A stretch of 64,000 bases of DNA, taken from positions 14,575,679 to 14,639,678 of the forward strand of contig OX459107.1 in the NCBI GenBank assembly GCA_949775045.1. The letters run 5' to 3'. This document shows, one piece after another, positions 1-12,300 of the stretch. The translations under genes and the position numbers were made by a program. The notes under the pieces were generated by a model, which ran no database searches, was not told the origin of the DNA, and saw nothing but the letters and a program-made list of their open reading frames with translations. Within the stretch, counting starts at the first letter, position 1. Each line of letters opens with the position of its first letter. This DNA is from Metridium senile. Lineage: Eukaryota; Cnidaria; Anthozoa; Actiniaria; Metridiidae.

Positions 1-117
1 AGAGTTACCTGACTAAGGTTCTCAATGTGATTTTACTGTAATATTATCTATTCTATGTGATATTTACTAAGCAAATTAGGCAATTTTCTTATATTTGACT
101 TACTGAATTTGCCATTT

Positions 118-513
118 GTAATGTCCGTCACGTTTCTTGTAATGTCCGTCACGCTAAATATTCCCTTTTTTTAAAAAATAGAAAAAAACAACTAAAAAAT
201 ATAGGTCTTCAGTAAGAAAACTTAACCTATAACCAAATGCTAAAAAGCATTTGTTTGCTATAAACTTCTCACAATTCACAGGAATTTCACTTCTAATTTA
301 CCCAACTGGAATTAGTGGTAGTTTTATCTGTAATGTCCGTCACGGTCCTTTTGGACAAAAAACTGACAAGTCGAAAATTATTTCTGAAAACTTTTTTCAT
401 GCAAATTGTAGACAAGGTTCTAAGACAGTTGTGTGAAAAAATAAATTGTAAGATAATGCAACTGTGTATGAAACACAAGCTTATTTAGGTCTGTGAATGT
501 AATGTCCGTCACG
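118..513 (+). repeat. Four dispersed copies of GTAATGTCCGTCACG
   Basis: The exact 15-mer GTAATGTCCGTCACG occurs at 118-132, 139-153, 330-344 and 499-513, all on the same strand. The sequence between copies is unrelated. No ORF here looks like a protein. It could be a repeat remnant or clustered binding sites (the reverse strand contains TGACG, a CRE half-site). Function unknown. Confidence 0.7.
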
Positions 514-530
514 GTGGAATGGCCCATTAT

Positions 531-735
531 ATATAGACTACGAGTAGTCCTTCTTTTCCCTTCAGAATCAGTAATTTAAAAAAACGAGTGTTGCGGGATT
601 CCTGTGGAGCGCGCCGGAAATAGATGGTTGAGTCGATCTATTTCCGGCGCGCTCCACAGGAATCCCGCCACACTCGTTTTTTAAATTACTTATTCTGGAG
701 GGAAAAGAAGGAATACTCGTAGTCTAGTGTATATA
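531..735. mobile_element. Long foldback MITE-like element
   Basis: A nearly perfect inverted repeat of about 200 bp. The left arm begins ATATAGACTACGAGTA, the right arm ends TACTCGTAGTCTAGT, and the centre lies near 630. It is non-coding. A related, more diverged element with similar ends (CTAGACTGCGAGCAG) lies at 55010-55206, and a decayed relative is likely at about 3060-3206. Confidence 0.8.
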
Positions 736-898
736 TCATTTCATAATAAAAGTAAATTAGTAAATAAAGACTTATTAAATGAGAGTAACACTTGTTGCCT
801 TAACAGTAAATAAATAAATGTAATAATAAATTTAAGCAACATTTTCATTATTTTAAAGACGTGATACTAATATATAGTTCAATGTGATACTGTTTCAG

Positions 899-1576
899 TC
901 ACCATACAGACGTTTCAAGTTTTCACAGCATGACAATAGACATGATTTACAGGATCATGGGGTCTACTTTGGAAATGTAAGTATATGATGATAATATGAT
1001 GATGATGATTGTAGTGGTGGTGACGATGATAGTGATGTTTATGATTAAAATGATGTTTTATGTGTTGATGATGGTAGTGATGACAATAATGATAGTGGCA
1101 ATAATTATGATTATGATTACATTTTTGACATGTCCAATTTGTAAATCATTTTACGTACCAAGACATTTAATAATGATGTTGTTGATGACATTGATGGTTT
1201 AAGTTATTTTAAAGGAACACTACATAAATACAATTTACATTACATTTTACAGGGTTTAGGTAAGAGAACTCTACCAGAAAGATCACAGCATTTTTCTAAT
1301 AACATGATAACATGGAACATGTTGAATAACCATCGATCAATTTGCACCACATCGTACAGAGGCAGGACTGCTGACCCTGCAGACTTTAGACGCTATCCTA
1401 AAGTACATCCAGAAGGAAAGCCAGGCACTGCGCCACTTTCAACGACCACAACAAAGTGGTTTGATCGTGAGGCTTATAGCACACCTTTACATGTCATGGC
1501 AATTACGCAGGAACCACTACTGCCAGACAATAACTGGACATATTCGTACCAGCCAAAAGGAAATATATGGTCTTAA
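899..1576 (+). CDS. 3' end of an unrecognised small protein gene
   Basis: Two exons are supported: 899-976 (after TTTCAG, before GTAAGT) and 1253-1576 (after TTTTACAG, to TAA), joined in phase 0. They encode about 133 residues, starting SPYRRFKFSQHD and ending SYQPKGNIWS. Upstream exons were not found; 1-898 is mostly repeats, so the gene may begin left of the window. The protein is basic, rich in Tyr, Arg, Pro and Thr, with no signal peptide or membrane segment visible. Short Pro/Tyr/Trp-rich proteins like this are common among ciliary microtubule inner proteins, but I do not recognise a specific family. That idea is inference only. Confidence 0.6.
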
Positions 1577-2633
1577 ATGACAGTCATTATGCAACTGAAA
1601 AGAATAATATAAATAATGACTACTTAAAGTCATTATGCGACCACTGACAACAATGACTATAATGTTGTTGGTTGAAGCACATTTTACAGTCATGCTAAGG
1701 AGTGGAAACAACACAACACTTTCTAATAGAAAGGCATGACAGTGTCGCCCACTCCATGGTTACATTTTTATTATCCATGCAGTGTCCAAATCTAGAACAT
1801 CTTTATTTGTAAAAGTGAATCTTTGTTCGAATGCCAAGACAAAGCTACCACAGTGCTTTTGTTTTACACAATTTAGAAGTTATTTATATATTTTTTGGAA
1901 TGTAATGTTTAATGCGTGACTTTGGACATAGCAACAAAAGGCAGATAAATATCCAAAGCAAATTATACCATACATATAAATATCCAAGCAAATATGTTTT
2001 GGATATTTTTCTTGCAAATTTCAAGTATGCAGTGTGATTGACAAAAACTTGAAACCTGTGTGAGTAGATTGTAAGGTTTACCTACAAGAAATTTAATATA
2101 AATTGCCCATAGAAATTATGGAAAATTATTTAATATAATAATTACAAATGAAGTGTGAAATGATCCGATTAAATGTGAATGAATCAGTTTTGTACAATAA
2201 TGAATGAATAAATAGACTCAGAGAATTGAATTACTTCTATCGTTCAATCATTTCACTGATATAAAAAGCAAGACGGCATGGATCGGAGGAGTCTCTCATT
2301 TTCTTATCAGAAAATGGCAACGAGAAGAAAACAATCATATTTTTATATGCAAAACAAACCTCAACCTTGACATAAAAACACAGACATGTTTTAAAAACTC
2401 TTTCACTCTAACAAACAAAGGATCAAACGTCGAACAAAACACATGCAGTGAGCTTTTTAACTCTTTGTAAAAGTGAATTTTGTTTTTCTAGTTGCCCATT
2501 GAATATGTAAGTGCTGTTTCTCTGATCCTCAGTCCACAGTGAATACTTCACACAAACTCTATTTCTCAAGGTTCTTGCACAAACTGATATAGGCTCTATA
2601 TTGCAGTGTAAAACCACGTAAGCTTACATTTGT
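1577..2633. other. Convergent intergenic region
   Basis: This separates the stop of the left-hand plus-strand gene from the stop of the minus-strand BTB gene. It is AT-rich and should contain both 3' untranslated regions. No further coding exon or clear repeat was recognised. Confidence 0.5.
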
Positions 2634-5600
2634 CTATTCTAGAAGTCTAACTTGTGCGGTGATAACCAGAGGAGTCCGTTTTAATTGTTCTTTAAAGTCT
2701 GACCAAACCAGAGGGAAAAACTCCTCATAGCCCCAACCAGACCCTTCTTTATCAAAGATGTCAACCTCATTAAACACGTGTGTAGCTTTCGAGAAGTTTG
2801 ACGACAAGGAGTATTTTAGTTTGACGAAGCCTTTTGATTGGTGTAGAAACTGTCTTGTACATATTGTTAGGTACAGCCCTTGGAAACCAGTTGAACGCAG
2901 CTTGAGTTCAAGAAACCTAGAGAAAAAAAAAATCAACACTAAATTTAGAAAAAAATAATTAGTAAGGCTTAAGAGATTACTAAATGATAGTAACCAATGT
3001 ATTACATATGAACTGAATTTATTGAAAATAGGGAAAAAATGAGACAGTGACAAAGCCTTCTTTTCTTGTCTCTCCCCCCTCGCCTCACTCCCTGCTCGTC
3101 TGTTAATTCTCTCCTCATTCTCCTTATTAATTTCGTTCGATCAAAACTTCAATTCGCTTGCTCGGAGTTTTCGCGTAAAAGTAGGGACTGTTTTGCAGTC
3201 TACTAAAAATGTTAACGGTCATAGGGTATGTATAAGGTTAGCATCTTTACTTCAGTTTTCAACTTTCTGCGAGCTCAGACATTCCAAACCCAAGGGTAGT
3301 TGTGAAATACGTTTTTGGCCGATGCTAACTACTCGGCACCTTTTATGTTTTTGATTGATGGTAGCCAAAAAAGTATTTCACAACTAACCGTTGGAATATC
3401 TGTGTTTGCAGAAAGTCGAAAACCGCAGTAAATTATCTTATACTTACATCTCATAGCCACTGACCCAAAAGTGAGGTGACTTTACAATTTTCTTCTTCTT
3501 CTCAAATTCAGTGTCCTCATAGTTTTCAACGGCATGCCAGTTGAAAAGAATCGGTTCATCAAATGCTTTTCTGTGCACTTGATCACCTTCATCAGCTTGT
3601 CTTTCCTAGAAAACAGATCAAGGGTAGCATCACTGTTTTGACAACTAGTACCATCGCTTTCATCTACCCGTTAACGGTTGCGACAAAAACATGTTCTGTC
3701 TGGCAGTCAAACCTCAAAGATTGGCACCCCAAACTTCGCATGTTTGTAAACCACTTTTATTAAAATAGGCTAGCAATTTATAGATATGTACTGCACTTGC
3801 ATCTATCCTTTAACAGATGCAACAAAAATATATAATATGCGAAATTTACCTCAACAAATTGAATTTATTTAGAGGATTGCATTGGGAGATTGCAAGAGAA
3901 ACATGTGTTTTATCGCGATTGTTAACGGGTAGGTGCAAACGACGGTAAAACTTAGTAAACAACTCTCATGATTTTAATACCTGGGTTGTACATTCAATGC
4001 ATCAAAACATACGAAAAGGAACAAGTGAATGAATGGATGGATTGATGAATGGACGAACAGAGAATGGATGAATGAATGAATGGATTAAAGAATGGATGAA
4101 TGAATGAATGGATTAAAGAATGGATGAATTAATGAATGAATGAATGGGATTAAAGAATGGATTAATTAACGAATGAATGGATAAATGAATGAATGAATGG
4201 ATACATGAATGAATGAATGGATAAATGAATGGATAAATGAAGGAATGGATAAATGAATGAATGAATGAATGGATGAATGAATGGATAAATGAATGAATGA
4301 ATGGATAAATGAATGAATGAATGAAGGAATGGATAAATGAATGAATGAATGAATGAATGGATAAATGAATGAATGAATGAATGGATAAATGAATGAATGA
4401 ATGAAGGAATGGATAAAAGAATGAATGAATGAATGGATAAATGAATGAATGAATGAAGGAATGGATAAATGAATGGATGAATGAATGGATAAATGAATGA
4501 ATGAATGGATAAATGAATGAATGAATGAAGGAATGGATAAATGAATGAATGAATGAATGGATGAATGAATGGATAAATGAATGAATGAATGGATAAATGA
4601 ATGAATGAATGTATAAATGAATGGATAAATGAATGGATAAATGAATGAATGAATGAAGGAATGGATAAATGAATGAATGAATGAATGGATGAATGAATGG
4701 ATAAATGAATGAATGAATGGATGAATGAATGAATGGATAAATGAATGAATGAATGAATGAATGGATAAATGAATGAATGAATGAATGAATGGATAAATGA
4801 ATGAATGAATGAATGAATGGATAAATGAATGAATGAATGAATGAATGGATAAATGAATGAATGAATGAATGGATGAAGGAATGGATAAATGAATGAATGA
4901 ATGAATGAATGGATGAATGAATGAATGAATGAATGAATGGATGAAGGAATGGAGAAATGAATGAATGAATGGAGAAATGAATGAATGGATAAATGAATGA
5001 ATATATAGGTAGATAAACAGATGGTTACATCATTCATTCTCACCTTTGAAAAGGCATGGTAGAAGACTGCCTCTTCAAACATTTCAGGAAAATTTGGAAC
5101 TGTTGATGCGATTGGATGCTCACTAGTTACAATATCATGAAGGTAGTTGATAGTCATGGCTTTAAAGCGTACCAGCTCCAACAGAGGCTTCAGGTCATCA
5201 CTGTAAATTTCATTGACATCTGCCCATCTTGTGAGGGCAAGAAACACTGTATTCTCATTTGAAACAGTAAGGTCATTGCTGCTTAGAACTAGAAGGTAGT
5301 ATGAGGTGTTAGTAAGTGGGTGGTATAGTTGGCCAAGTGGTAAGAGCATCTATCCCAGTTCCAGCTTGGGGACTAGAAGGGATGTGAAGTGTGATTGAGA
5401 TGATAACAGGTAGAGTAGACAAAATGTTTACAGACAGTCAGACAGCAAGTCAGACAGACAGCAAGTCAGACAGACAGCAAGTCAGACAGACAGCAAGTCA
5501 GACAGACAGCAAGTCAGACAGAAAGTCAGACAGACAGACAACAAGTCAGACAGATAGTCAGACAGACAGACAGCAAGTCAGACAGATAGTCAGAGAGACA

Positions 5601-8600
5601 GCAAGTCAGACAGATAGTCAGACAGACAGCAAGTCAGACAGATAGTCAGTCAGACAGACAGACAGACAGCAAGTCAGGCAGACAGACAGCAAGTCAGACA
5701 GATAGTCAGACAGACAGCAAGTCAGACAGACAGATAGTCAGACAGACAGCAAGTCAGACAGATAGTCAGACAGACAGACCGATAGACAGACAGATAGTCA
5801 GACAGACAGCAAGTCAGACAGATAGTCAGACAGACAGACCGATAGACAGACGGCAAGTCAGACAGATAGTCAGACAGGGAGAACAATAGACAGTAAGCCA
5901 GCAAGATAGTCAGACAGAAAGACAGACTAGAATGCTGATCACAGACAGATAGACAGAGATTAAGAAAGCCAGATGGACAGACAAATAAGTCAGTGCTGGT
6001 GCTCAAGACAGACAGATCGAGAATTTTAACGATTTAATAAGAAAGTTTATAATAATATTGTATTTTGAAAAATATGAAGACAGACTTTTATTATTTATTA
6101 TCAACAAAGTGTACATTCGTTTTAATAATAGACAATATGCTTCGTACACTAGACTATAAGCAATTTATAAAATAACCATTTGAAATCACATATTTTGATT
6201 GGTCGAGGTGCTTTATGAGAGCACACAGCATAGGCGTTTGCATGTTGATCAATTTGTATTTTATAAAAGAAATAGAAAACTTGCTTTCTGTGCAGTGCGC
6301 AGTTATAAAGCACTTGTCAGAACACTCAAGAAGTGTTGAGAAGCACTCAGCTTTGCGTCATGCTTCTCTGATCTTAACACTTCTCTGGTGTTCTGACAAC
6401 CCTGCATTCTTTATAACTGCACACAGCATGTGTTTTCTATTTCTTCAATTATGACGTGTTGTGATACCTGTTTGTAGGGCATTGGCACTAAGAGAAAAGA
6501 AATCTTCTCTTGTCCATTGGTAGTCAAGGGGACTGAATGACTCCACAAGAAACTGTTGACATCTCTTATCAAAGTTCTCCATTTCTGGAAGTCTACAACA
6601 AAAACATACAATATTCATAACATAGTAACAACAGTAATGACATTGATAATAATGTTAATACCAACCTTTCATGATCTTGCATGTTCAAAGCTTTATCACA
6701 TATGGCGATTGACAACTCTGCTGACTCAAGTATCCTATATATTCAATGTCAAGAACAAAAACATTTAAAAATTTTCTGAAAACAATTTAGTCTTCATCAT
6801 TTTCATTATAACTACCATTTCATCACTACTAATGTCATCATGATCATTACAATGACTATTAACCCCAAGTTGAACAACTTACCAAGATCCATGTAAGATC
6901 CCAGCAAGATCCAGGCATAATCTTACAAGATCTTGGCATGTAACCCTCAATCTGAAAGAACTTGCAAGTTTCTGCCAAGATTTAATTAAGATCTTCCCAA
7001 GATCCTTCCAAGAAATTTACTTCCCAAGGTTTTAGTAAGATCTTGGATGATCTTACCAGATCTTAACAAGATGCTCAACCTGGGCATAACCACACCATAT
7101 GTAAGCTCTATCAGCATCAGCCATCATCATGATATATATACATCTGCATCAATAAAACTAATTCACCTTTGACATGTCTTCAGTGTAGTTTCAGTATCAT
7201 AAGCATGTGCAAGGCGCATAAGAATAAGCAGCTCATCAACACTCTTGTCAAATATAACTTCAGGTTTGTATAACGACTCAATTAGCACCAAAAACATGGC
7301 TGATTGAGATTCACAAACATTCATTGTGACCTGAGAAGTAAACGTTTAAACTTTATTAACCAGAGTGAAAGCTCCTGGAACTCACATTAACACTTTATTA
7401 ATTACATGTAATACTGTTAACATAAATTTATTGAATAAAATTATAAATAAAATAAATGCATATTCTATCATCATAATTATTAACTTAATCACTGTCATCA
7501 TCATAAATATTTTCTTTTCGCCACTACCACCTATTAAACTACCATCACTGTCTTCATAATCATCATCATCTCTAAATAACCATCATTTTACCATTGTTAT
7601 TGTCATCATCATCATCATGATCATTTCTATCATTGTGATAATCCCTTTCATTGTTACCATGATTGATGCAATCATCATCATTACTATGATCATTATCATG
7701 ATCATTTCCATCATCAGTATCATTGTAATCATAATTGATATCATTTTAATCATAATTGTCATCCTTATCATGATTACTATCATGATAACCATTGCATGGC
7801 TTCATGCGAATGCAGACATTTCAACGGATATTTGTGAAATACCCGCAAAATATGTATTTTGCAACTACAGTAGAACTCCACCTTACGGCCACCTGCACCC
7901 TGTTATTGCGGCCAGTTTTTTAGGTCCCGACGAATTGCATGCCCATCGCCAGCAGGTTTCGCCGACCTGCGGACAGTTACTTAGTTACATGAATGCGCTC
8001 ATACGAGTGACGCCTTTCTGTTATTCGTTCTCTTGTTGACTGCCATCTTGTATACTATCATTGTGCTATTAAAGTTCTTTCGTTGTGTTGGTCGTACTAC
8101 TTACTGGGGCATACATTTTCTATAAAATGTACCCGCTTTAAATACGGCCACCCCGTTAGTACAGCCACTTTGGGCTGTCCCTTCGCTGGCTGGATTAACG
8201 GGGTTCCACTGTATATATAATATAGCCTTTGGCATGTTGAGAGTTATAATATCATTTTCTCCGATCCATCGCTATATAACTGCCATCATCATCAGCATGA
8301 TCATCGTCATCATTATTATTATTATATCATTTAACACACACCTTGTTGTCTTTTGTTTCTTTAAAGCCAGAGCTAAAAAACAACCCCCTAAAGAAGGGAC
8401 TATTTAAAGCCAACCAAAAACTATGCACGTATATCTCATGCTGACAAACAACACATGAATCAATGTCATTTTGAAGCAAATCGGTCTGGTGAACTTCCTC
8501 TATACAAACTCTTTTATCCGCCTGTATTATTTCTTCTTCTTTTTCACAATCTACAACATAGATAACTTCTTCAGGGATAACACTGTCCAGATTCTCCATC

Positions 8601-9151
8601 TTTTCATCAAGTAAATGTTGTACGTTTTCGTTAATATTGTCAGATTGCACTATCGTTTGAAGTGTACTTTCACATTCATCTTGTACACTTTGGCAATTCA
8701 ATTCTTCGCCTACAAAGCTACTATCTAATGAATGATTTTTCCGTCTTTTAGTCCCGCACTTTGAATTAGGTTCTCTTTGCTTTGAGCAATCCAAAGAATC
8801 TGTATTTGTGTCTCCAGATATTGATTTTGTTTCTTCAGGATCAAGATCGCGATCAACATAATCATTTTGAAAGACATCTTCAAGCGAACTACTCGATTTT
8901 TTATCAACTCTTGGCAGGGAACACGACGCATCTGTAGCAATATCTTGTTTCGGTGTCTGTTCGGAGCGTTCCTTTTTAACATAAGCCGTTTTTATAGCAT
9001 TTTGAGCAAGCTTGGCGGCTTCCTGTATCTCCCAACCCAAAGGCCGAACCTTTACTACAAGAATTCGATCTGACATTTCCGGATTATTAAAATGATCGCC
9101 GATCTTTTCTAGTACTTTATCCGTAACGGCAAAGTCTTCCTTGGCTGCCAT
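2634..9151 (-). CDS. BTB-BACK protein with C-terminal MATH-like domain
   Basis: Seven minus-strand exons in coding order: 9151-8342, 7330-7167, 6734-6666, 6592-6468, 5288-5044, 3605-3448, 2916-2634. All phases match, giving about 617 residues. The first ~225 residues are acidic and low complexity. A BTB/POZ fold follows (HEIYVHSFWLALNSPFFRGLF, then SVDELLILMRLAHAY across exon 2). A BACK region follows (ENTVFLALTRWADVNE, LLELVRFKAMTINYL). The tail (SPHFWVSGYEMFLELKL ... GWGYEEFFPLVW ... PLVITAQV) resembles a MATH/TRAF sandwich. BTB-BACK proteins are typically Cullin-3 substrate adaptors, so that role is likely but inferred. The order BTB-BACK-MATH is the reverse of SPOP; plant POB1/LRB proteins are a similar BTB-BACK type. 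The start codon MAAKEDFAV lies 224 bp from the divergent PSMD4 start. Confidence 0.85.
3245..3437. mobile_element. Foldback element, copy 1 of a two-copy family
   Basis: Inverted repeat in a BTB-gene intron. The arms contain TTCAACTTTCTGCG on the left and CAGAAAGTCGAAAACCGCAG on the right. A clearly related copy is at 45978-46165 in the LOXL gene. Confidence 0.7.
4017..5010. repeat. Tetranucleotide satellite, about 1 kb
   Basis: Nearly 1 kb of GAAT/GGAT-type tetramers (ATGAATGAATGGATAA variants) in an intron of the BTB gene. On the minus strand it stays open and reads as Ile-His-Ser-Phe repeats directly downstream of the BACK exon. This is an intron artefact: the exon has a good donor (AAAG/GTGAGA) at 5044. 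Confidence 0.9.
5425..5905. repeat. CAGACAG/CAAGTCAGACAGATAGT minisatellite
   Basis: About 480 bp of interleaved 4-, 8- and 16-bp units based on CAGACAGA, in an intron of the BTB gene. It is open in frames on both strands, but the predicted peptides are only repeat translation. Confidence 0.9.
6268..6448. mobile_element. Imperfect foldback element
   Basis: Arms such as AGTTATAAAGCACTTGTCAG and its diverged reverse complement (CTGACAACCCTGCATTCTTTATAACT), centred near 6355. Non-coding, intronic. Confidence 0.6.
6855..7085. mobile_element. Foldback element rich in CAAGATC
   Basis: The ends AACCCCAAGTTGAACA and AGATGCTCAACCTGGG are roughly inverted. The interior carries many CAAGATC/GATCTTG words in both orientations, so it could form many alternative hairpins. 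Intronic in the BTB gene. Confidence 0.6.
7560..7795. repeat. ATC/GAT microsatellite
   Basis: Imperfect ATC/TATC-rich low-complexity tract in intron 1 of the BTB gene, open in both directions by composition only. Confidence 0.75.
7868..8211. mobile_element. TA-flanked non-autonomous transposon
   Basis: Starts CAGTAGAACTCCACCTTACG and ends with the diverged inverse (CGGGGTTCCACTG). It is directly flanked by TA on both sides (7866-7867, 8212-8213). TA duplication and CAGT ends are typical of the Tc1/mariner/pogo superfamily. At 344 bp with no transposase, it is non-autonomous. Confidence 0.75.
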
Positions 9152-9375
9152 TTTTGTCCAGTTATTTACAGACGCTGTAAAATGTCAATAAAAGGACTCA
9201 AATTTTGACTGAAAACATGAACTTGACAACAAAGCAAAATAAACGATCTATCGCTGGCGCAGTATTGGTCAGTTGTTATTCTACTTGCGCACATGCGCGG
9301 AAAATTTCCTGAGTCACAGACAACGAATTTTCTTCATTTTTTTCTCTCAAATTGTCTCTGTTTTTCTCCTTTAAA
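9152..9375. promoter_or_regulatory. Bidirectional promoter BTB-BACK / PSMD4
   Basis: Only 224 bp separate the divergent start codons of the BTB gene (minus) and PSMD4 (plus). No TATA box is obvious. The segment contains GCGCACATGCGCGG, a palindromic NRF-1-like site at about 9287-9300, which is common in housekeeping bidirectional promoters. Confidence 0.6.
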
Positions 9376-12300
9376 ATGGTACTAGAATCAACTGTTGTTT
9401 GGTAAGTAAGATAGACTACTTATAATAGAAGCATTTGAATGATTATTATGCAGTTTTAGCGTTATTTTGATTGGAATTTGTGCGTTTATTTCAGTGTTGA
9501 TAACAGCGAGTGGACACGAAATGGCGATTTTTTGCCTACAAGAATGCAAGCTCAACAAGACGCCGTCAGTTTAATTTGTCATTCTAAAACACGACAAAAC
9601 CCTGAGAATAACGTAGGACTTATGACTATTGGAAGGTACAAATATCCATATTAAACTTTTACTACTGAAAGAGGAATCTCATGTCAGCTTAAAAAAAAAA
9701 AAATACTAGACTGACTAGCCTTTCATACATGTACATTGAAACAAAATATGGCGACCAGAATATATATTTTATTATTATTATATATTGTTCTGGACTGACT
9801 AGCCTCTCAAACATCTACACTGAATCAAAATATGGCGGCCAAATTGAATATCTATTGTTCAAGACTAACTTAATCAAGATGTCCAAGTTAAAATATTTTC
9901 TTAGAATGGTGTGTTTGTCATTTAGCCTAGAAGTTTTGGCCACTCTAACTACAGACGTTGGTAAAGTACTGACATGTTTACATAAAGTACAACCCCAGGG
10001 AGATGGACACTTTGTTACTGGCGTAAAGAAAGCACATGTAAGAAAGACACTTTGTAAATATGTAGAGATTTGTATCTGCTTATATATATTTATTACAAGG
10101 TGACATTATTCTTGTAAAAGACATGGAAGCTGTTGTTTAGATATAAATTATATATACGATTGGTAATATAATGAAATTTGTAACACTGAAAAAATGTTGA
10201 CTTTTGTCGACAAAGGGCTAATTAATGCTTGAAACGTAAGTAAAGTTAAGTCAACATTTTTTATGGTGTTACAAATTTCATGATATTACCAATCGTTTAT
10301 ATCAAACACCAATGCAGCCTATACTAGTTTACTCGCTAGTTTCCATTTAGATATTATAGATGGGTGTAGTGTTAACAATTGTTGGTATTGTGATGCTAAT
10401 TTGCCAACCATTTTCACAATAGATTTTTTGAATTGTCTTTCTTCTAAGAACAATGGTTGGTTGGCAAAACCATAACAAAATATGTCCCTGTACATCCACC
10501 TTAAAGCATACAATCATCTAAACGTGACTATAAATTAAGGTGTTTACAATCGTCAAAAACATGGAGGCTATTGTTGAGATATTTAGTGTTACCTATAATT
10601 ATCGCAAAAACATTACACAGCATATTTATTAATTAATTAATTGGTTTTCATATGTATGCCCATTTTGAAATGATCTGCCTCTCGGCAACCTGTGTAAATA
10701 TGTGTATGTTGACTAGACTTTATTTGTACACTTCCAGTTAGTTCTAAAGCACAGACAAGGCAAGAATCACAAGATGAGAATTATTGTGTTCGTAGGAAGT
10801 CCTATTGAATCAGATGAAAAAGAAGTAAGTTCATCAGTTTGTATTCTTGATTACAATAAGTGAGCGAAGTGTTTACAAGTGTTGGTATTGTGATGCTAAT
10901 TTGCCAACCATTTTAACAATAGATTTTTGAATTTTCTTTGTTCTAATATAAACAATGGTTGGTTGCCAAAACTACAACAAAATACGCCACTGTACGTCCA
11001 CCTATAGTTCAATGTTGTTGTTTCATATCACAGTGATTACTTTATTTAGTTTATTTTAGTGTTTAAAAATGACCCCACTCCCCCTCTCTCATTAATGTTG
11101 TTGTGAAAACACAACATTGTTTAACAATGACCCCACTCCCCCCTCTCACATTAATGTTGTTGTGAAAACACATTGTTTAACAATGACCCCACTCCCCCCT
11201 CTCACATTAATGTTGTTGTGAAAACACAACATTGTTTAACAATGACCCCACTCCCCCCTCTCACATTAATGTTGTTGTGAAAACACAACATTGTTTAACA
11301 ATGACCCTACTCCCCCTCTCACATTAATGTTGTTGTGAAAACACAACATTGTTTAACAATGACCCCACTCCCCCTCTCACATTAATGTTGTTGTGAAAAC
11401 ACAACATTGTTTAACAATGACCCCACTCCCCCCTCACATTAATGTTGTTGTGAAAACACAACATTGTTTAAAAATGACCCTACTCCCCCCTCTCACATTA
11501 ATGTTGTTGTGAAAACACAACATTGTTTAACAATGACCCCACTCCCCCTCTCACATTAATGTTGTTGTGAAAACACAACATTGTTTAACAATGACCCTAC
11601 TCCCCCCCTCACATTAATGTTGTTGTGAAAACACAACATTGTTTAACAATGACTCCACTCCCCCTCTCACATTAATGTTGTTGTGAAAACACAACATTGT
11701 TTAACAATGACCCCACTCCCCCTCTCACATTAATGTTGTTGTGAAAACACAACATTGTTTAACAATGACCCTACTCCCCCCCCCTCACATTAATGTTGTT
11801 GTGAAAACACAACATTGTTTAACAATGACTCCACTCCCCCTCTCACATTAATGTTGTTGTGAAAACACAACATTGTTTAACAATGACCCCACTCCCGCTC
11901 TCACATTAATGTTGTTGTGAAAACACAACATTGTTTAACAATGACCCTACTCCCCCCCTCACATTAATGTTGTTGTGAAAACACAACATTGTTTAACAAT
12001 GACTCCACTCCCCCTCTCACATTAATGTTGTTGTGAAAACACAACATTGTTTAACAATGACCCCACTCCCCCTCTCACATTAATGTTGTTGTGAAAACAC
12101 AACATTGTTTAACAATGACCCTACTCCCCCCCTCACATTAATGTTGTGTGAAAACACAACATTGTTTAACAATGACCCTACTCCCCCCTCTCACATTAAT
12201 GTTGTTGTGAAAACACAACATTGTTTACAATGACCCCACTCCCCCTCTCACATTAATGTTGTTGTGAAAACACAACATTGTTTAACAATGACCCCACTCC

